Notes under the pieces: generated by a model
Seen by the model: the letters and a program-made list of their open reading frames with translations, nothing else
Told to the model about the DNA's origin: nothing
Databases searched by the model: none
Origin: Antedon mediterranea
Taxonomy: Eukaryota > Echinodermata > Crinoidea > Comatulida > Antedonidae
Assembly (NCBI RefSeq): GCF_964355755.1
Contig: NC_092676.1
Coordinates: forward strand, 24,782,288 to 24,846,287
Reading direction: 5' to 3'
DNA length: 64,000 nt
Position numbers and translations under genes: made by a program
In this document: in pieces, positions 20,946 through 34,700 of the stretch
Layout: the number at the start of each line of letters is the position of its first letter
How positions within the stretch are numbered: position 1 is the stretch's first letter

Positions 20946-21844
20946 TTTGAAAGAAAAGTGAACACGTAAGCTACATTTGGAATGAACATGTTAAGGGCAT
21001 CAGTTTTGATCATTCATGCAAAGCGTTGTTACAGTAGCATAAAGCTGTACATGGTAGTTTTGAATTTTTGCACCTACATCTATATGGTTATGCATCGTGT
21101 CTTGCATCCACAATAAATCATCTCTAACGAAGCAGTAGGAATAGCTTCATTTTTCAGAAGCACTGGTTGAAGTTTACCATTAGATAGCTCCCACCCAAAA
21201 TCTGTTGGTGATGGCAAATGCTGGATTGGCGATACAAATTTGTTAAAATATATATATATATATATTTTATAATAACAAAAAAATAAATGCTAGGGCCTAC
21301 ATGGAAGTTAGGATACATCAAAGAATGAACCAATACAAAAAACATACACATTCACCCCTCTTTTTATGCAGTATATGGCTTTCTGTGTGTTTTTTACACA
21401 AACTGCGCCGCCAACGTTATTACCATTCAGAGACTCGTTCATCATTTCATTTGTAATAATTTGCCTTTATTATTTAAATATTGTTCATACCCTTTTCAGT
21501 ATACTGTATTAAGAAATATATCCACGACACTTTATTATTTTATTTAGTCATCAAAGCATGCATTATGAATTGAAAATATTACATAATTGTTATTAATAGG
21601 ACGTAGTTATGGGATGTTTTGTTCCAAAATCAATCAATCGAACGTTATAATGTACTAGCGCACGCGCAATATTCTTTGGCGCAAGTACTTCTGTACGCTG
21701 TGCACATCGATATTTCATCGTAAAATGTGCAATTACATTTTTTTTAATACAAGAAAAAATTGAAAGTATTTTGTTGCTCCTATACTTTACATGCATTAAT
21801 GCAGACAAGTTTGACACATTTTGATCTGCATATCACGTGACTAT

Positions 21845-22552
21845 AATCCAATGTCGTAACTCTTTATATATGGCTCTGAGTTAAGACAGAGCCATATAGA
21901 GTTAAGACAGAGCCTTATATAGAGAGAGTTACGGCATTGAATGGATTAGAAGCCGTGTTTGTGTCCAACTATTCCTATGTAGCGATGGAGTTGAGTCTTT
22001 TGTTTTAAAAAATGTATAACGTTCAAAAGGCTTTAATTATCGAATTTAATATCAAAACAATCAATTTGATTAAAGGTTTTTGTTAAAATAATAAAAAAAT
22101 TATAAAGTTACTGCGAACATGATTTAAAACAACAAAAATAAAATTAAAATCATGTTCGCAGTAACTTTATGATTTCGTTATTATCTTAACAAAAACCTTT
22201 AAACAAATTGATTGTTTTGATATTAAATTGGATATTTACGCAAAGTCGTAACTCTATATATGGCTCTGAGTTAAGACAAATTGCTTTTTTTGTTGTTTTA
22301 AATCATGTTCGCAGTAACTTTATAATTTTTTTATTATTTTAACAAAAACCTTTAATCAAATTGATTGTTTTGATATTAAATTCGATAATTAAAGCCTTTT
22401 GAACGTTATACATTTTCAAAACAAAAGACTCAACTCCATACGCTACATAGGAATAGTTGGACACAAATACGGCTTCTAATCAAAGAACTTTTAAGTTCTT
22501 TGCTTCTAATCCATTCAATGCCGTAACTCTCTCTCATGGCTCTGAGTTAAGA
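21845..22552. mobile_element. Foldback element upstream of vinculin
   Basis: A nested palindrome of about 700 bp. The left arm runs from about 21923 to 22139 and the right arm, its near-perfect reverse complement, from about 22286 to 22534. Both contain ATCATGTTCGCAGTAACTTT, TCAAATTGATTGTTTTGATA and GGAATAGTTGGACACAAA words in opposite directions. A third partial arm lies between them at 22147-22279. The short segment ATATATGGCTCTGAGTTAAG recurs at the edges and middle. It ends about 170 bp before the vinculin start codon, so it may lie in the promoter or 5' UTR. Confidence 0.8.
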
Positions 22553-22724
22553 AGTATCACACCGCCCTCTTACAACAGAGAATGTAATAGAGGGCGATCT
22601 ATCGTTCGTGTTTATTTTTTTTTTCTCGGAGAATTTTTTACGGAAGAGTTTGTAAACTTTTGGCCTACGAGAAGAAAATAGGCCTAGCATTTTAGGTAAT
22701 TTAAGCAAAGGAGACTAGATTAAA

Positions 22725-25700
22725 ATGCCGGTTTTTCACACTAAGATTATTGAGTCTATTTTGGACCCAGTTGCTCAACAGGTAGGACCCATTAATTTTT
22801 ATTCTGTAAATATGTACTAGCCTACTACCTAGGCCTACATACAGTGAGCCAGGCTAGGCTACATACGCCTACTATAATAGCCACCAGGTTGGCTAGCCTA
22901 TCCGAAGTACTGTAGTAGGCGGCCTTCCTAAATTAAACTAGGCATAGCCTGCACAGTCACAGTTTGCTACTACTAATATTGTCAAGGCCTATAAACTAGC
23001 TAGGCATATATAATAGTATTAATACTACTCTCTAGAATAGAAAGTTAGGAAAGTGGTCACATTTTTATTTTGTTTGTTTACTTTGCCACCTAACTGGGCA
23101 TATCATCACTGTCGCGCAACGGGTGAATTAAAAAACAAATTATTAGAGATCCAATTGCAAAAGTATAGAGTAGCACCCCTCCTGGAGTATTGTATGGGGA
23201 GCCTCTACTGTAGCTATGAATTTGATCATATTGGTCACATTTTTAATTTTGTTTGAGTTGAACTACTGTCGCCCTAAAATTGAAACGCAACCCGATTTCA
23301 GGATCAAGGTTGTGATAATTTATTTCAGACAAACTGTCCATAAAACATTTAAAAAAAGAGAAAGAAATACAAGAATTATGTCACATGTGGCAACGGTCAT
23401 GGACATAGGACTTATCTGTTGACATATAGTGCCTCTCTCCACTTTTGGAATCTAACAATAAATATTAAATACAGTTTAACATTATGTTTTTGCTTTTCAT
23501 GATTGTGGAAGGAAACTGTAAATTGTCAGCCTAAACAATTCATTAAAAAAATATAATTTTCACAGTGTAATTCATACATTTTTATCCAATACTGTACTAA
23601 TAACTTTGATACTTAGAATTAATTATAAATATAGTGTTACAGTATCTATCCATACAGTTTTATATAATTGTAATTAGATTATTTCAATGGCATTTAATTT
23701 AATTGAATTTCAAAAAGATTTTACATTTATTCTTGTATTAATTATTATTTAATATCATTGAGTAATTATATCATGTTTTATGTTCTCAAGATTTATTCAA
23801 TTAAATCAAAATTGTCTTATTTACATTTTTAAAGAATCAATAAAACACAACAAATGTGATTCTTCAATTGTGTTTTAAAAAACTCCTTTTGAAATGAAAT
23901 AAAACTTCTTCACTAGCAGCAGGCTATCACTCCCTATCAAGAAAAAAGGGAATATAAGACAGTAACTGGAGATACATACCAGAAATTCCAAGACAAAAAT
24001 AAGCATCATTGGAATACCTATTTAGCCAATCATATCATAGAAGGGTTAAAGGTCATCTACTTTCCAAACTAAAGCACAGACTTTTATTGGCTCTTAAATG
24101 TTTCTTTTACTAATCATCCACCCACATACAAGGATTTTGTATTTGAGGTTTTAATAATCTTTCAATACATGTTTTCAATTGTGATGTAAAATACATGTTT
24201 TCAATTGTGACATAAACTTAATTGTAATTTTAAAAGGCTATACAGCTGTACAGCTACAGTATTATGAAGGGGAATTGTATTTAATACAAATGTACTGTAC
24301 TTATTAGCCTAAATATTCCACCAAGATAAATAATAATTAAAACAAATAATTATCAATTTAGGATGAAAGATTGCCAGTGCTGCTCTAATAATTTAATTAA
24401 AATTATAATAAATATATTTATTTATTTATTTATTCAACTTTGAAGCTGTACTACAGATTTGTATAGGCGGTAACCCAAAACAGCATACAGTATGCTGTCG
24501 TGAGGTAATTTCCCGATTGATCGTAATCAAAACGGTACTCGGTATAATCTACTAGTTTTTCTGCTCCCAACCAGTACATCCATTCATAGAAGCCTTGATG
24601 AAGTAAGCCTACCTGGTGGTAACCATAGAACGGTCCCGAGGTAACGACTATACTTGGGAAGTATAATCTAATGTGCTCTACAACAATCACAAAAAAATAA
24701 AAATAATAGTAACAATAAAAGAAAATTCAATAGTATAAATATGGTACAGATTTGAGGATAAAAAAATATATAGGATATAGGGAGTATAGGAATTTACTGA
24801 ATTTTCTGACATTATTTATTTGATTGTGAATTTTACTGTGCAATAATCATATGTTAATGTTGAAAACTGACTCACAGAAACTGAAAATGAAATGGGCTTA
24901 ATACCAAATTGGGAATTACTTATATCAATTACCTTTCATAAATAGCCTATTGACTTAACATTAAATGAATCATGTCCAAAATTGGTACATCATGGCTTTT
25001 TAAGGTAAAAAAACAGATAATGATGAGGAAGTACATTATGCATGGCATAGTAATTATGATTTCTTACATCTCTTTTTGCATTCAAAATATGGTGCAGTGT
25101 TAAAGTGCACAGAAATTCAATTGTAATATTGGGTTCATTGGTTCACTCTCATCAGAATTTCTAATTGGAGAGAGATATTTACAAATATTTTATTTATTGA
25201 GATGTCTCCTTTCACCAGGTATTATTAGCCAATAACCTTTTGAACTTTGTCATTTAGTAAACTCTTCATTAGTGGAATATGTTCAGGCTCATGAAATACC
25301 TAGAGTAGAATTGCTATTCGTAAATTAGAACATCTCTGGAATACAGTTCTTCAAAATTCACAATTTAATAATATACTTTAATCTATCTAAAAGTACTATT
25401 ACATTTTTATTTATTGTAATATGGAATTGGAAGCAATTTTCTTGCTTGATGAACAAACCAGAACCAGAAATATTTCTTACAAAATACACCGCTCGACTTT
25501 TTGATCTAACAGTTTTAGTTATTGTTATTTCTTCATTATATGATGATTTTTATTATTGATATTCTATTTAATAATTTAAGAAATATAATTGTTATCAATT
25601 GTTTTTGTTTAACATCAATCAGTTGTAAACATTTTGTGGAACGTAAATATAGTCTAAAAGTCCTACAAGTAAACTAATAGTACCACTACTATACATATTT

Positions 25701-28700
25701 CGGGGTAGAGGTGTTACTCCCTAAGTCTGTGTGACCTAACAATTTTTTCAATCTTCTATCGACTAAAGCCGTAGTATAGTCGTTATCTCGGGACCGTTCT
25801 ATGGTTACCACCAGGTAGGCTTTCTTCATCAAGGCTTCTATGAATGGATGACGAGTTGGGATCAGGAACACTAGTAGACCATACCCAGTACCGTTTTGAT
25901 TACGATCAATCGGGAAATTACCTCACGATACCCAAACATTCCAGTAAACAACAATTATAATTTTCCAGCCTCTGACAAACCTAAATCAAACAATTCTTCA
26001 TCTATAGAGGTCACATCATTTGGCAAAAAAAGGAATGAACCTGAGACTTTAAACTTTAGAACCCTTTTACTAGACTTACCAACATTTTTAAATACATTTA
26101 TTAACATTTTCTTATTTTAATTCTTTTATACTGTAGATTTCACAACTGGTGATCCTTCATGAGCAAGCAGAAGATGGCGCTGCGATGCCCGACCTCACCT
26201 TGCCTGTCAGCGCTGTCGCAAACGCTGTCAACAACCTCGTTCAGGTACCGTAATACCTTAATTAATAATACCAATGCCTTGTTAAAATATCATGCAGTAA
26301 ATAGTACTGATCATACTACTACAGTGTGCTACTTTAACTCTATGCTATGCTTAAACTTATTACAAATTAACTAGTATTTCTTCTAACACTCACAATTATT
26401 GTAAAAGTTAATGTGGAAAGCTTCCCTCAATGACAACTGTAGTAAGTATATATGAATAACTTATTTCTACAAATAGAACATTTTTTAAATTATACTTTGT
26501 TGAGAGCGCTGTTGTATTTTTTAATCTTCGAAAAATGTCATTGCGAGATGAAGATTTGTTGAAAACAAGTCGACATTTATACTGGTAGAGTTGTATTTTA
26601 TTATTTTGTAGGTTGGCCGACAAACTGGGGAGTCCTCTACGGACAAGGTTCTGAAGGAAGAAATGCCATTTGCTTTAGATAAAGTTGAAAATGCCAGTAT
26701 TAGTTTGATACGAGCAGCAAAAGCTTTGCTAGAAGACCCACTCTCAAGAAGTGCACGGGATACTCTCATCAATGGCGCAAGAGGTTAGTGAAAATCGTCA
26801 GCTTTTAAACTCTGTCTACACTATCATTGATAATGTAGACAGAGTATTAGAATGTGGACAACACTATTTTTATTTTATTTACACAAAAACAAAGTTCCCA
26901 CATCAGGAGGCAACAAACAAGGTAGATAGAGGAGAAATAATGCCATTTTGACAAACATTAACATGGCTAAACAAACATTGACAGAGGCAGTGACTGGGAA
27001 CTTTAAATTAAAGATTACAGTCAAACATATTAAATCATTTATACAAAAACAAGAGGTTAAAATACATGCGTTTAAATGACAAACTAACATTCTTCTAAAC
27101 CTTGAAGTATGAAAAAGTAGTGTGTCAAACTGCAGACTGGTGATCTGGAGGTGTGGGTTCGAGTTTAATATTTCAGTATTTATGTTTTTTACCAGATTTT
27201 ATTACTAAAAACTATGATTATTTATCCATTTAAAAAGGAATTCTAAGTGGCACGTCTGCTCTGCTGTTGTCTTTGGATCAGGCAGAAGTCCGTAAGATCA
27301 TTCGTATCTGCAAAGGAGTCCAAGAATATTTGGCAGTAGCGGAGGTTGTTGAGGGCATGGAAGATCTCATAGTATATGTGCAGGTAACCATGTCACTGTT
27401 CTTGTAGCTGTAGCTGACTTCACTGCTGGTGTACCATGCTATACACTTTTTAAACATTTTAACTTTTTCTACTGTATGAAATATATAATATATTTTACTA
27501 TGATCCTGTTTTGTGTATTCCATAACCAGTTAACAAATGTCTATAACAGGATACATTGTAACTTTATTTTTACATTGAATTTCCGTATTCTAGAATTTGA
27601 CCCCAGGAATGACCCAGATGGTCAAGATGGTGGATGGACGTCAGGCCGAACTGACCCATCAAGTGCATCGTAACATTCTTATAGCATCTAAAGATAAGAT
27701 AAAGAACCTTTTACCTGTGCTTATATCGAGTATTAAGATCTTTGTAACAACAATGCAATCTCGTAAGTCAATTTATTTTTTATGTAAAACAGCTTTAGTC
27801 ACCTTCTTTAAAGATGTATTGTCCCCCCAAAACATGCAAAATTAAGATTAATTAAGCTTAATCTTGGAATAGGTTATTTTGTAGTTTTAATCAAGTTAAT
27901 CACTTCCGTAGAAAAAAAACGGAAAAAATTATGTTTTCACTTATAAATTAACATAATAAATGGTTAAATTCAACCAAAAATAAATTGGTCAATTTGACCA
28001 TTTTTGCTTTTAAATTACAGTTTTTTGTTGTTTAGATTTTTGGTCAAAGTGGATAACTATTATGTGACATTAAATGGCATATTTAACAACAAAAATTGTA
28101 AAAAAATTATTTTTTAGGGGGACAATACATCTTTAATAGTTACCATGCATTTATTCTAAACTACTTTTTCTTTTGAGGTTTATATTATATTTGTGTAATT
28201 GTTTGATTATTTTTTCTATGCTATTGACATCAAAGAAATGTTGTTAATAATAAAAAAAAAATTTGTTTTTAGCTGGAAGACGAGGTCTGGAGGAAGCTGC
28301 CTCCAACCGGTTGTACGTCGTCAATCAGATGTACACAGAAATTGAAGAAATTATCCGCGTTCTTCAGTTAACGACGTACGATGAAGATGATTGGAACGTA
28401 GATGACGTGACAGTCATGAAGAAGGCGGCTGGCAACATCACGTCCAGGATGAAGGGTGCTGTGGACTGGCTTAGAAACCCAAACAGCGCTCCTGGAGGAC
28501 TTGGTTCGTTCATACTTGCATTCACTTATTTAGTGGAGTAGTAGCTTGGTGGTTATGATGCTTGGCTACCAATTCAAGGGTCCTGGGTTCAAGTCCTGTC
28601 ATATGTCAGGATTTTTTCTAATGACAAATTACAACTCCACTCCCAAAGACGTGTAATAAGACTTCTCTTGTCTTGTAAACGGGATTGCCACCTTTAAGAA

Positions 28701-31700
28701 GGATAGTGAATTAATTCGCTTATGGTTATCCTTGGCAATTTGCCTAAAACATATAATAAAAAATATTTAAATGTAAATTACGTTTTTTATTTATAACCAC
28801 ATATTTATTTCCATTCTTATTATTATGTTATCGACTTTTTTTTTTAAAGGTGAGCAAGCCATACGAATGATATTGGAAGATGCACGAAAAGTAGCCGATA
28901 GATGCGATGACCCAGAACGAGGTCAAATTCTACGGTTGGTTGATGACATCAATGCCATGACCAATGAATTGGCAAATCTTAGAGGAAGAGGATTGGTAAA
29001 CCACAAATAAAAAATTTATTTGTAATAAATAAGTATTCAAAATTCAGATGACAAAAGTAATAACTTTAACATAAATCTTTGCGTGCCATTTTATCAATTA
29101 TTAATAAATATTGTTTTTTTGTAGGGCAACACGCCAGAGGCACTAAGATTAGCCAAAGATATTGAAGAGAAACTAAATCGCCTTGAGAATCTCGTAGAGC
29201 ATACTGTTAAGAAAGCCGAAAGAAGTGGAATTAGGAAACCGGCATACACTGTGGCTGGAAAGGTTGACCAAGCGCAGAAGTGGTTATCAAACCCAGGCAT
29301 AGACGATGGAGGTGTCGGTAAGCCAAATCACATTTGTCAATGACATTTTATGAGAAAACAAAATGTCTGTTTTATTTATAAGAAAACTGATAGTACATTT
29401 GTTGTTTGGTAAATGGCTTGACTGCATATATTTATATTTAACTACAGTAGATCTAAATAAAACCAGTTAAGGCCAATTTACACTGACGAGCGGTAAACGG
29501 TAATAAAAATATAGAATCTATTTTATTCCTTATGACCATTTACAATACGGAGCGGACCGTTTTCCCTCAGGATAGATACAGAGTCTATCAATGACTAAAA
29601 GTTATAGTTAATACTTTATGGTAGTATTACAATTACCCACAGTATGTTATTACATACTTCCGTCCAACCAATACCCAATATGACATCCTGTATAGTAGTC
29701 TACTCACTTCTATTTTTACATACTCAGCATCCTAAGCCAAACAAACAAAAATCCAGTATTGGTTAAAAAGAAGATTCTCTTTCTGCTAACTTGAAAATTC
29801 ACAGCAAACTACTTTATTTTAAACATCTTTCTAACTGAAGTATAATATTTATGGCTTTGTCTTGAAGGTCTCCGAGCGATTGCAGGTGTGGTTGAGGAGG
29901 GTCGACGTCTGGCGCACTTCTGCACGGGCAAGGATCAAGAAGAACTACTCAGGCTCTGCGACGAAACCGAACTACTGTCAAAAGAATTGGCCAATATGTG
30001 TGCTAGAGGAATGGTAAGTAAAGAAATGATGATGGAGCAGGGTTCATGGAATTTACCATCATCTGGCAGGGTGTTTCATAAATTTGTTATATTTTCAAGT
30101 TGTAGCTCTCTGCTCAGAGAGAATAGGCCAATGTCAGTTTATCCAGTTAAGCTAGCACTCATAGACTAAAACCACCACTTTAGGTTTGTATAAATGAAAA
30201 CATTTTTGCTAATGACATTTAGACATTTTTATTTTAAGTTTTCCTTTTGGTGCAAAATTAAGGACTTTAAAAAAAAATTGTGTACTATATATTATACTAT
30301 GTTTTATTTTTATTTCAGGGTAACACTCCACAAGCTCAAGCTCTTTCTAAACGTCTGGCTGATAAGTTGGAGCAGCTTAAGACAAAGATGGAAGACATTC
30401 TGGTTAAACAGGTGGGTGGAATAATTTGCATACATTGCATGCCAAGAGGAGACATTTATTTCCTTGTTTAAAGTTAGGTATATGCCTAAATTATGCTAAT
30501 AATAATAGACCCTCGATACAGTAAAATCATCAATGTCCACATACAGTATAATACAAGTAAGTTAAGTGAGCAAGAAGGTACAAGAAGAAATAGGTGGTTG
30601 TTGTTAGGAAATTTCATATTTTTTATCCCCTAAGTTGCTGAAAATTAATTTGTTAAATATTTTTGTCTCAATTTCTATTTTTATCCCCTAGGTTGCTGAA
30701 GATTTTATGGACACAGTGACTCCATTAAAACAACTCACAGAAGCAGCATTAGCCCCAGAAGGTAAGCAACCTTCTATCAAAATGGAATAGTCCAAATTAA
30801 ACAAAATGACTGCAATATAACAAAGTTTTTTTATGATGAGAGCCTAATTTCTCTTCTCTTTCACAAATAATGATAGTTGATATCAATTTTTTTAAATTTT
30901 CAGACAAGCCTAATCGTGAACAGATATATACAAGTAAGGCTGAGTATTTCTTAGAGCATAGCAACAAACTTGCTGACACGGCTCGCCTGATTGGTCAAGC
31001 TGGAGGGTCAAATGATAAACGACTTGTAGAAGAAATCAACTCAGCCGCCAATCAGGTAAACTCTCACAAAAATATGTTCAATTCAAGTTTATATATTTGC
31101 ATTTATTTTTTATCAGATGTTTTCAAGAAACTAAACAATCGTTGACTGTTTTTGCTACAAAAAAAAAAAAAAAAAAATAGTTTTTGTAATTATAAATGCT
31201 TTTTCCCAAACAGATGGATGCCTTAACACCTCAAGTAATTTCAGCTGGACGTCTTGTTTTATACCACCCTAATAGTACTGTAAGTATTAGCTAACAGCTA
31301 GAAAGATTTCAGATTATTTTCTCCCAACAGATAACATTAAATTGTGTTGAAGTAATAACTAAATTGGGAGTTTACACAGATGTACTTATTTACCACTCAT
31401 ATAAAAACACATGTTTAAGAATGGGACCTGGATAGGTGTTTTTCATTGCACTAGTTTTTAATAGTGGAGCTGTACCTTGGTGGTTAATGTGCTTACCTTC
31501 CAATCCCAATGTACGGGGTTCAATCCTGAACTAGTGCCAGGTTAATAACTCACAACTTTTTCAACTCGACTCCCTAAGCCTCAAATGAGACTTAGTTTAT
31601 AAGCACGATAAATTATTAAATAGTGTATTCATCCTGTAATTGGCGAGTTACTCGCTGTTGGATTTGTATGAAATAAAAAAATATTACTTGCGGTTGACAA

Positions 31701-34700
31701 TCTCATGTATTTTTTAACACAATAGGCTGCCGTGGAACATTTTGATCTGTTGAAGAAGGAATGGACCAACAACACAAACAACCTGACACGACTCGTTGAT
31801 GATGCAACAGACTCTGTGGAATTCATTAAAGCATGTGGTTAGTTATATCAAGGCAATCTACTAACAACAGGACACTGTGCTCACCCTGCCAAGATAGGAA
31901 CTCTAACAGTCCTTTGATCTTATGTCTGGCTGCGACAAATACCTACAGTACTGTACTATGTACATATTCTCCGCAGCGTGCGGTGTATGTTAAGAGACAT
32001 GTAACTGATTATGTCGCAGCCATAGATAAACCCTTGATCTCTGTAGCTCAGAATCCTGTTGGTAGATTGCCCTGGTCATATATACTATAACAATAATCTG
32101 CTGCTAGCTTGAGTGTGAAGGTCCTAAGTCATTGCCAGTGCTGTCATTGAACAATACACCTTGTCCTTCAGATGAAATGTTAAGCCATTGGTCGCCTTTA
32201 AAAATGGTGAAAAATGTTTTTTTTTACCCTGTAGAGGAAGTCATTCGTAAAGAGACGGTTGAAGCAGAATTCGCTGTCAGTCAAGAGCAGCCTATACCAT
32301 TCATCAAGAGTACCTCAAAGATCGCCAGATGCGCTCAACGTGTTGTCATGGTAGCGCAACAAGAGGCAGACAATTCGGAAGATCCTACGTTTGTTGAGGC
32401 AGTTAGCAAAGCTGCAGAAGAACTCGAAAGCTGTAAGTACACTTTTGATATGCCATACAAGAAAAATTTGTACGCAACCTTCAATCAAAATAAAATAGTC
32501 TAAAATGCTGTAGCTTGGTGGTTAACATGCTTGCCTTCCGATCCCAAGGTTCAATCTAGACATAGTGCCAGTGCTGTAACTCATAACTGTTTCTATGCGT
32601 CTCCTTAAAGCTCTGTCTACACTATCAAACTTTATGTGATGTGCCTATATATGGACATGATAATGTCATATCACTACCATACTTGAGCAAATCACTGCCA
32701 TATTTGGGCACATTACATTTTTGTAAAACTAGTTTGATAGTGTAGACAGAGCTTAAATCTCAAATGAGAATTAGTAAGCACTGTATAGTTGATCAATCCT
32801 GTAATTGGCGAGTTGCTTGACTGATAAAGTTCATGTTTTTTTTTTTTATTCTTCAGCTATCCCAGCAAGTGTGGGCTTCGCCAGAGGTGTTGCTACGCAA
32901 CCTAACAACAAACAAGCCCAAGATGACTGGATGAATGCCAACCAAAAGGTACAAACAAAAACATTCAAAATAAATTAACCATCTTGTTATCATCCTCTTA
33001 CACTACTTCATAGGTGCCATTTTGTTCTACTGAATTTTGAAATGGTTTCTGATGGTGTAATTTACATTAATTAAATACAACTTAAATTCTCCCCTCCATC
33101 AAAAATCGTAGAAAATCAAAGAAACTATTTCGTTGTTTTTTCAAGAAATATTTCTTTACTACTAACATACTGAGTCTAATGTAACATTTTATTGGTGGGA
33201 GTCATGTATTATATCAATTTTGAATCAAACAAACAAACTATGTATTTCTTCATATGAACTTTTCTAAAAAATAGGAAAATGTTTCTCACTGCTCTTTTAT
33301 GTACACCATGTTCTTTCTTCATGTTTGTTCTTATCATATGTGTGGCTTTTTCTTTATCATATGTGTGGCTTTTTCTTTATCTTTTTTATACTATCTTTCT
33401 ACATAGCTATACAGGTCGGTTCTGAAAGTTCGTAAGCCGCTCACTGGAGAGGATAACAATCCTCCTCTCCCCCCACCACCCGCACTCCAAGACGACGAAT
33501 TGGACGAATCACTGATACAGGTTTTCATAGCTAATTTCTTTCTGCTGTTTTCATTCATTTCAGAAAATGTATTTCTAATAAAAACAGCAAAATCAGCATT
33601 GTAGTTAGGTAACAGTAGGCAAATTGGTTATGCTTACGACGAGACGTTATAATTGATAACGTAGGCTTATTATCCATCACACATGCTCAGTAATCACTTG
33701 AATTTAAGAGGCATCCATTAATTGGCCCATCAATTATTACAGTTTTAGATCTTGTTACATCAATTGGTCGGAGTTCAAAACCAAACAGCTTAGATATGGA
33801 GGTATTTCTGTGGGTGGGTGCCATGTATATCTTCCTTACATTGTTTAGCTCGTCGTAAGCATAGCTATATCGTATTAAAAAAAATACCCAGCAAAGCTTT
33901 ATAGGAATCAGCAAAAAAAAGTAGTTAAAGAAATATTAACCATTTGCTAAATTCAAATCTTTAAAATATAGCTAACATTAGTTTATAGTTTTTTAAGAAT
34001 TTATTTTACTTTGTAAGAATAAAATTTGGGTTTTTTTTTTTACAATAGTTGCTACAGTATATTTGCGATTTTATTTTTAAGCGCTTTATTTATTTTTGGT
34101 TTATCACTGTACAATATGTTATAGTTTAACATAGACAATTTTGCCTATTACTTTTACTATATAGAATTAGAAAAAGAAAGTAATTGATGCAGTTTCTTCG
34201 AGGTATTTTGAATATTTGTGAAAATGCTGTTGTCATACAAGCCGTGTGAATAAGATGTAAAAAAGGAGACATTTATCTAGTTTGTTTTTAGCTTGGTGGT
34301 GTGAACAGAAGTTTAATTAGTTGCGTAGTTGAAAACCAGGCAAACCATACCTATTGTCTATTAGGCTCTTAGTTCTCCTTGCATGTGTACACTGAGTAAA
34401 TGACCTAACGAGCACTGCAACGCTAAAAATGTTATTACATTTGATTTTAGGTACAGTATAACCCTTAAGGTTCTTACAGTGACATTTATTACTGATGTGC
34501 TTATTTGGTCATTTACTGTACTCTCGGCCTGTACCATTGTTGTTAAAGGGGTGTTGTAGTTATTCATATCTTCCATTTTTCCTCCATGCTTCCTATAGCT
34601 AGAGCAAGCAATGCGTGAACTAGACAGGCCAGACTCTTCAGACAAGGTTCTTTCTATTCTTTTCTTTCTGCTATCTCTACTACGTTTTGCTGTCGTTTAC

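Noticed and set aside
20592-21013. Repetitive protein-like frames (AINMMDYDCIV type)
   Set aside because: The 37-bp minisatellite units and the absence of a start or splice context explain them.
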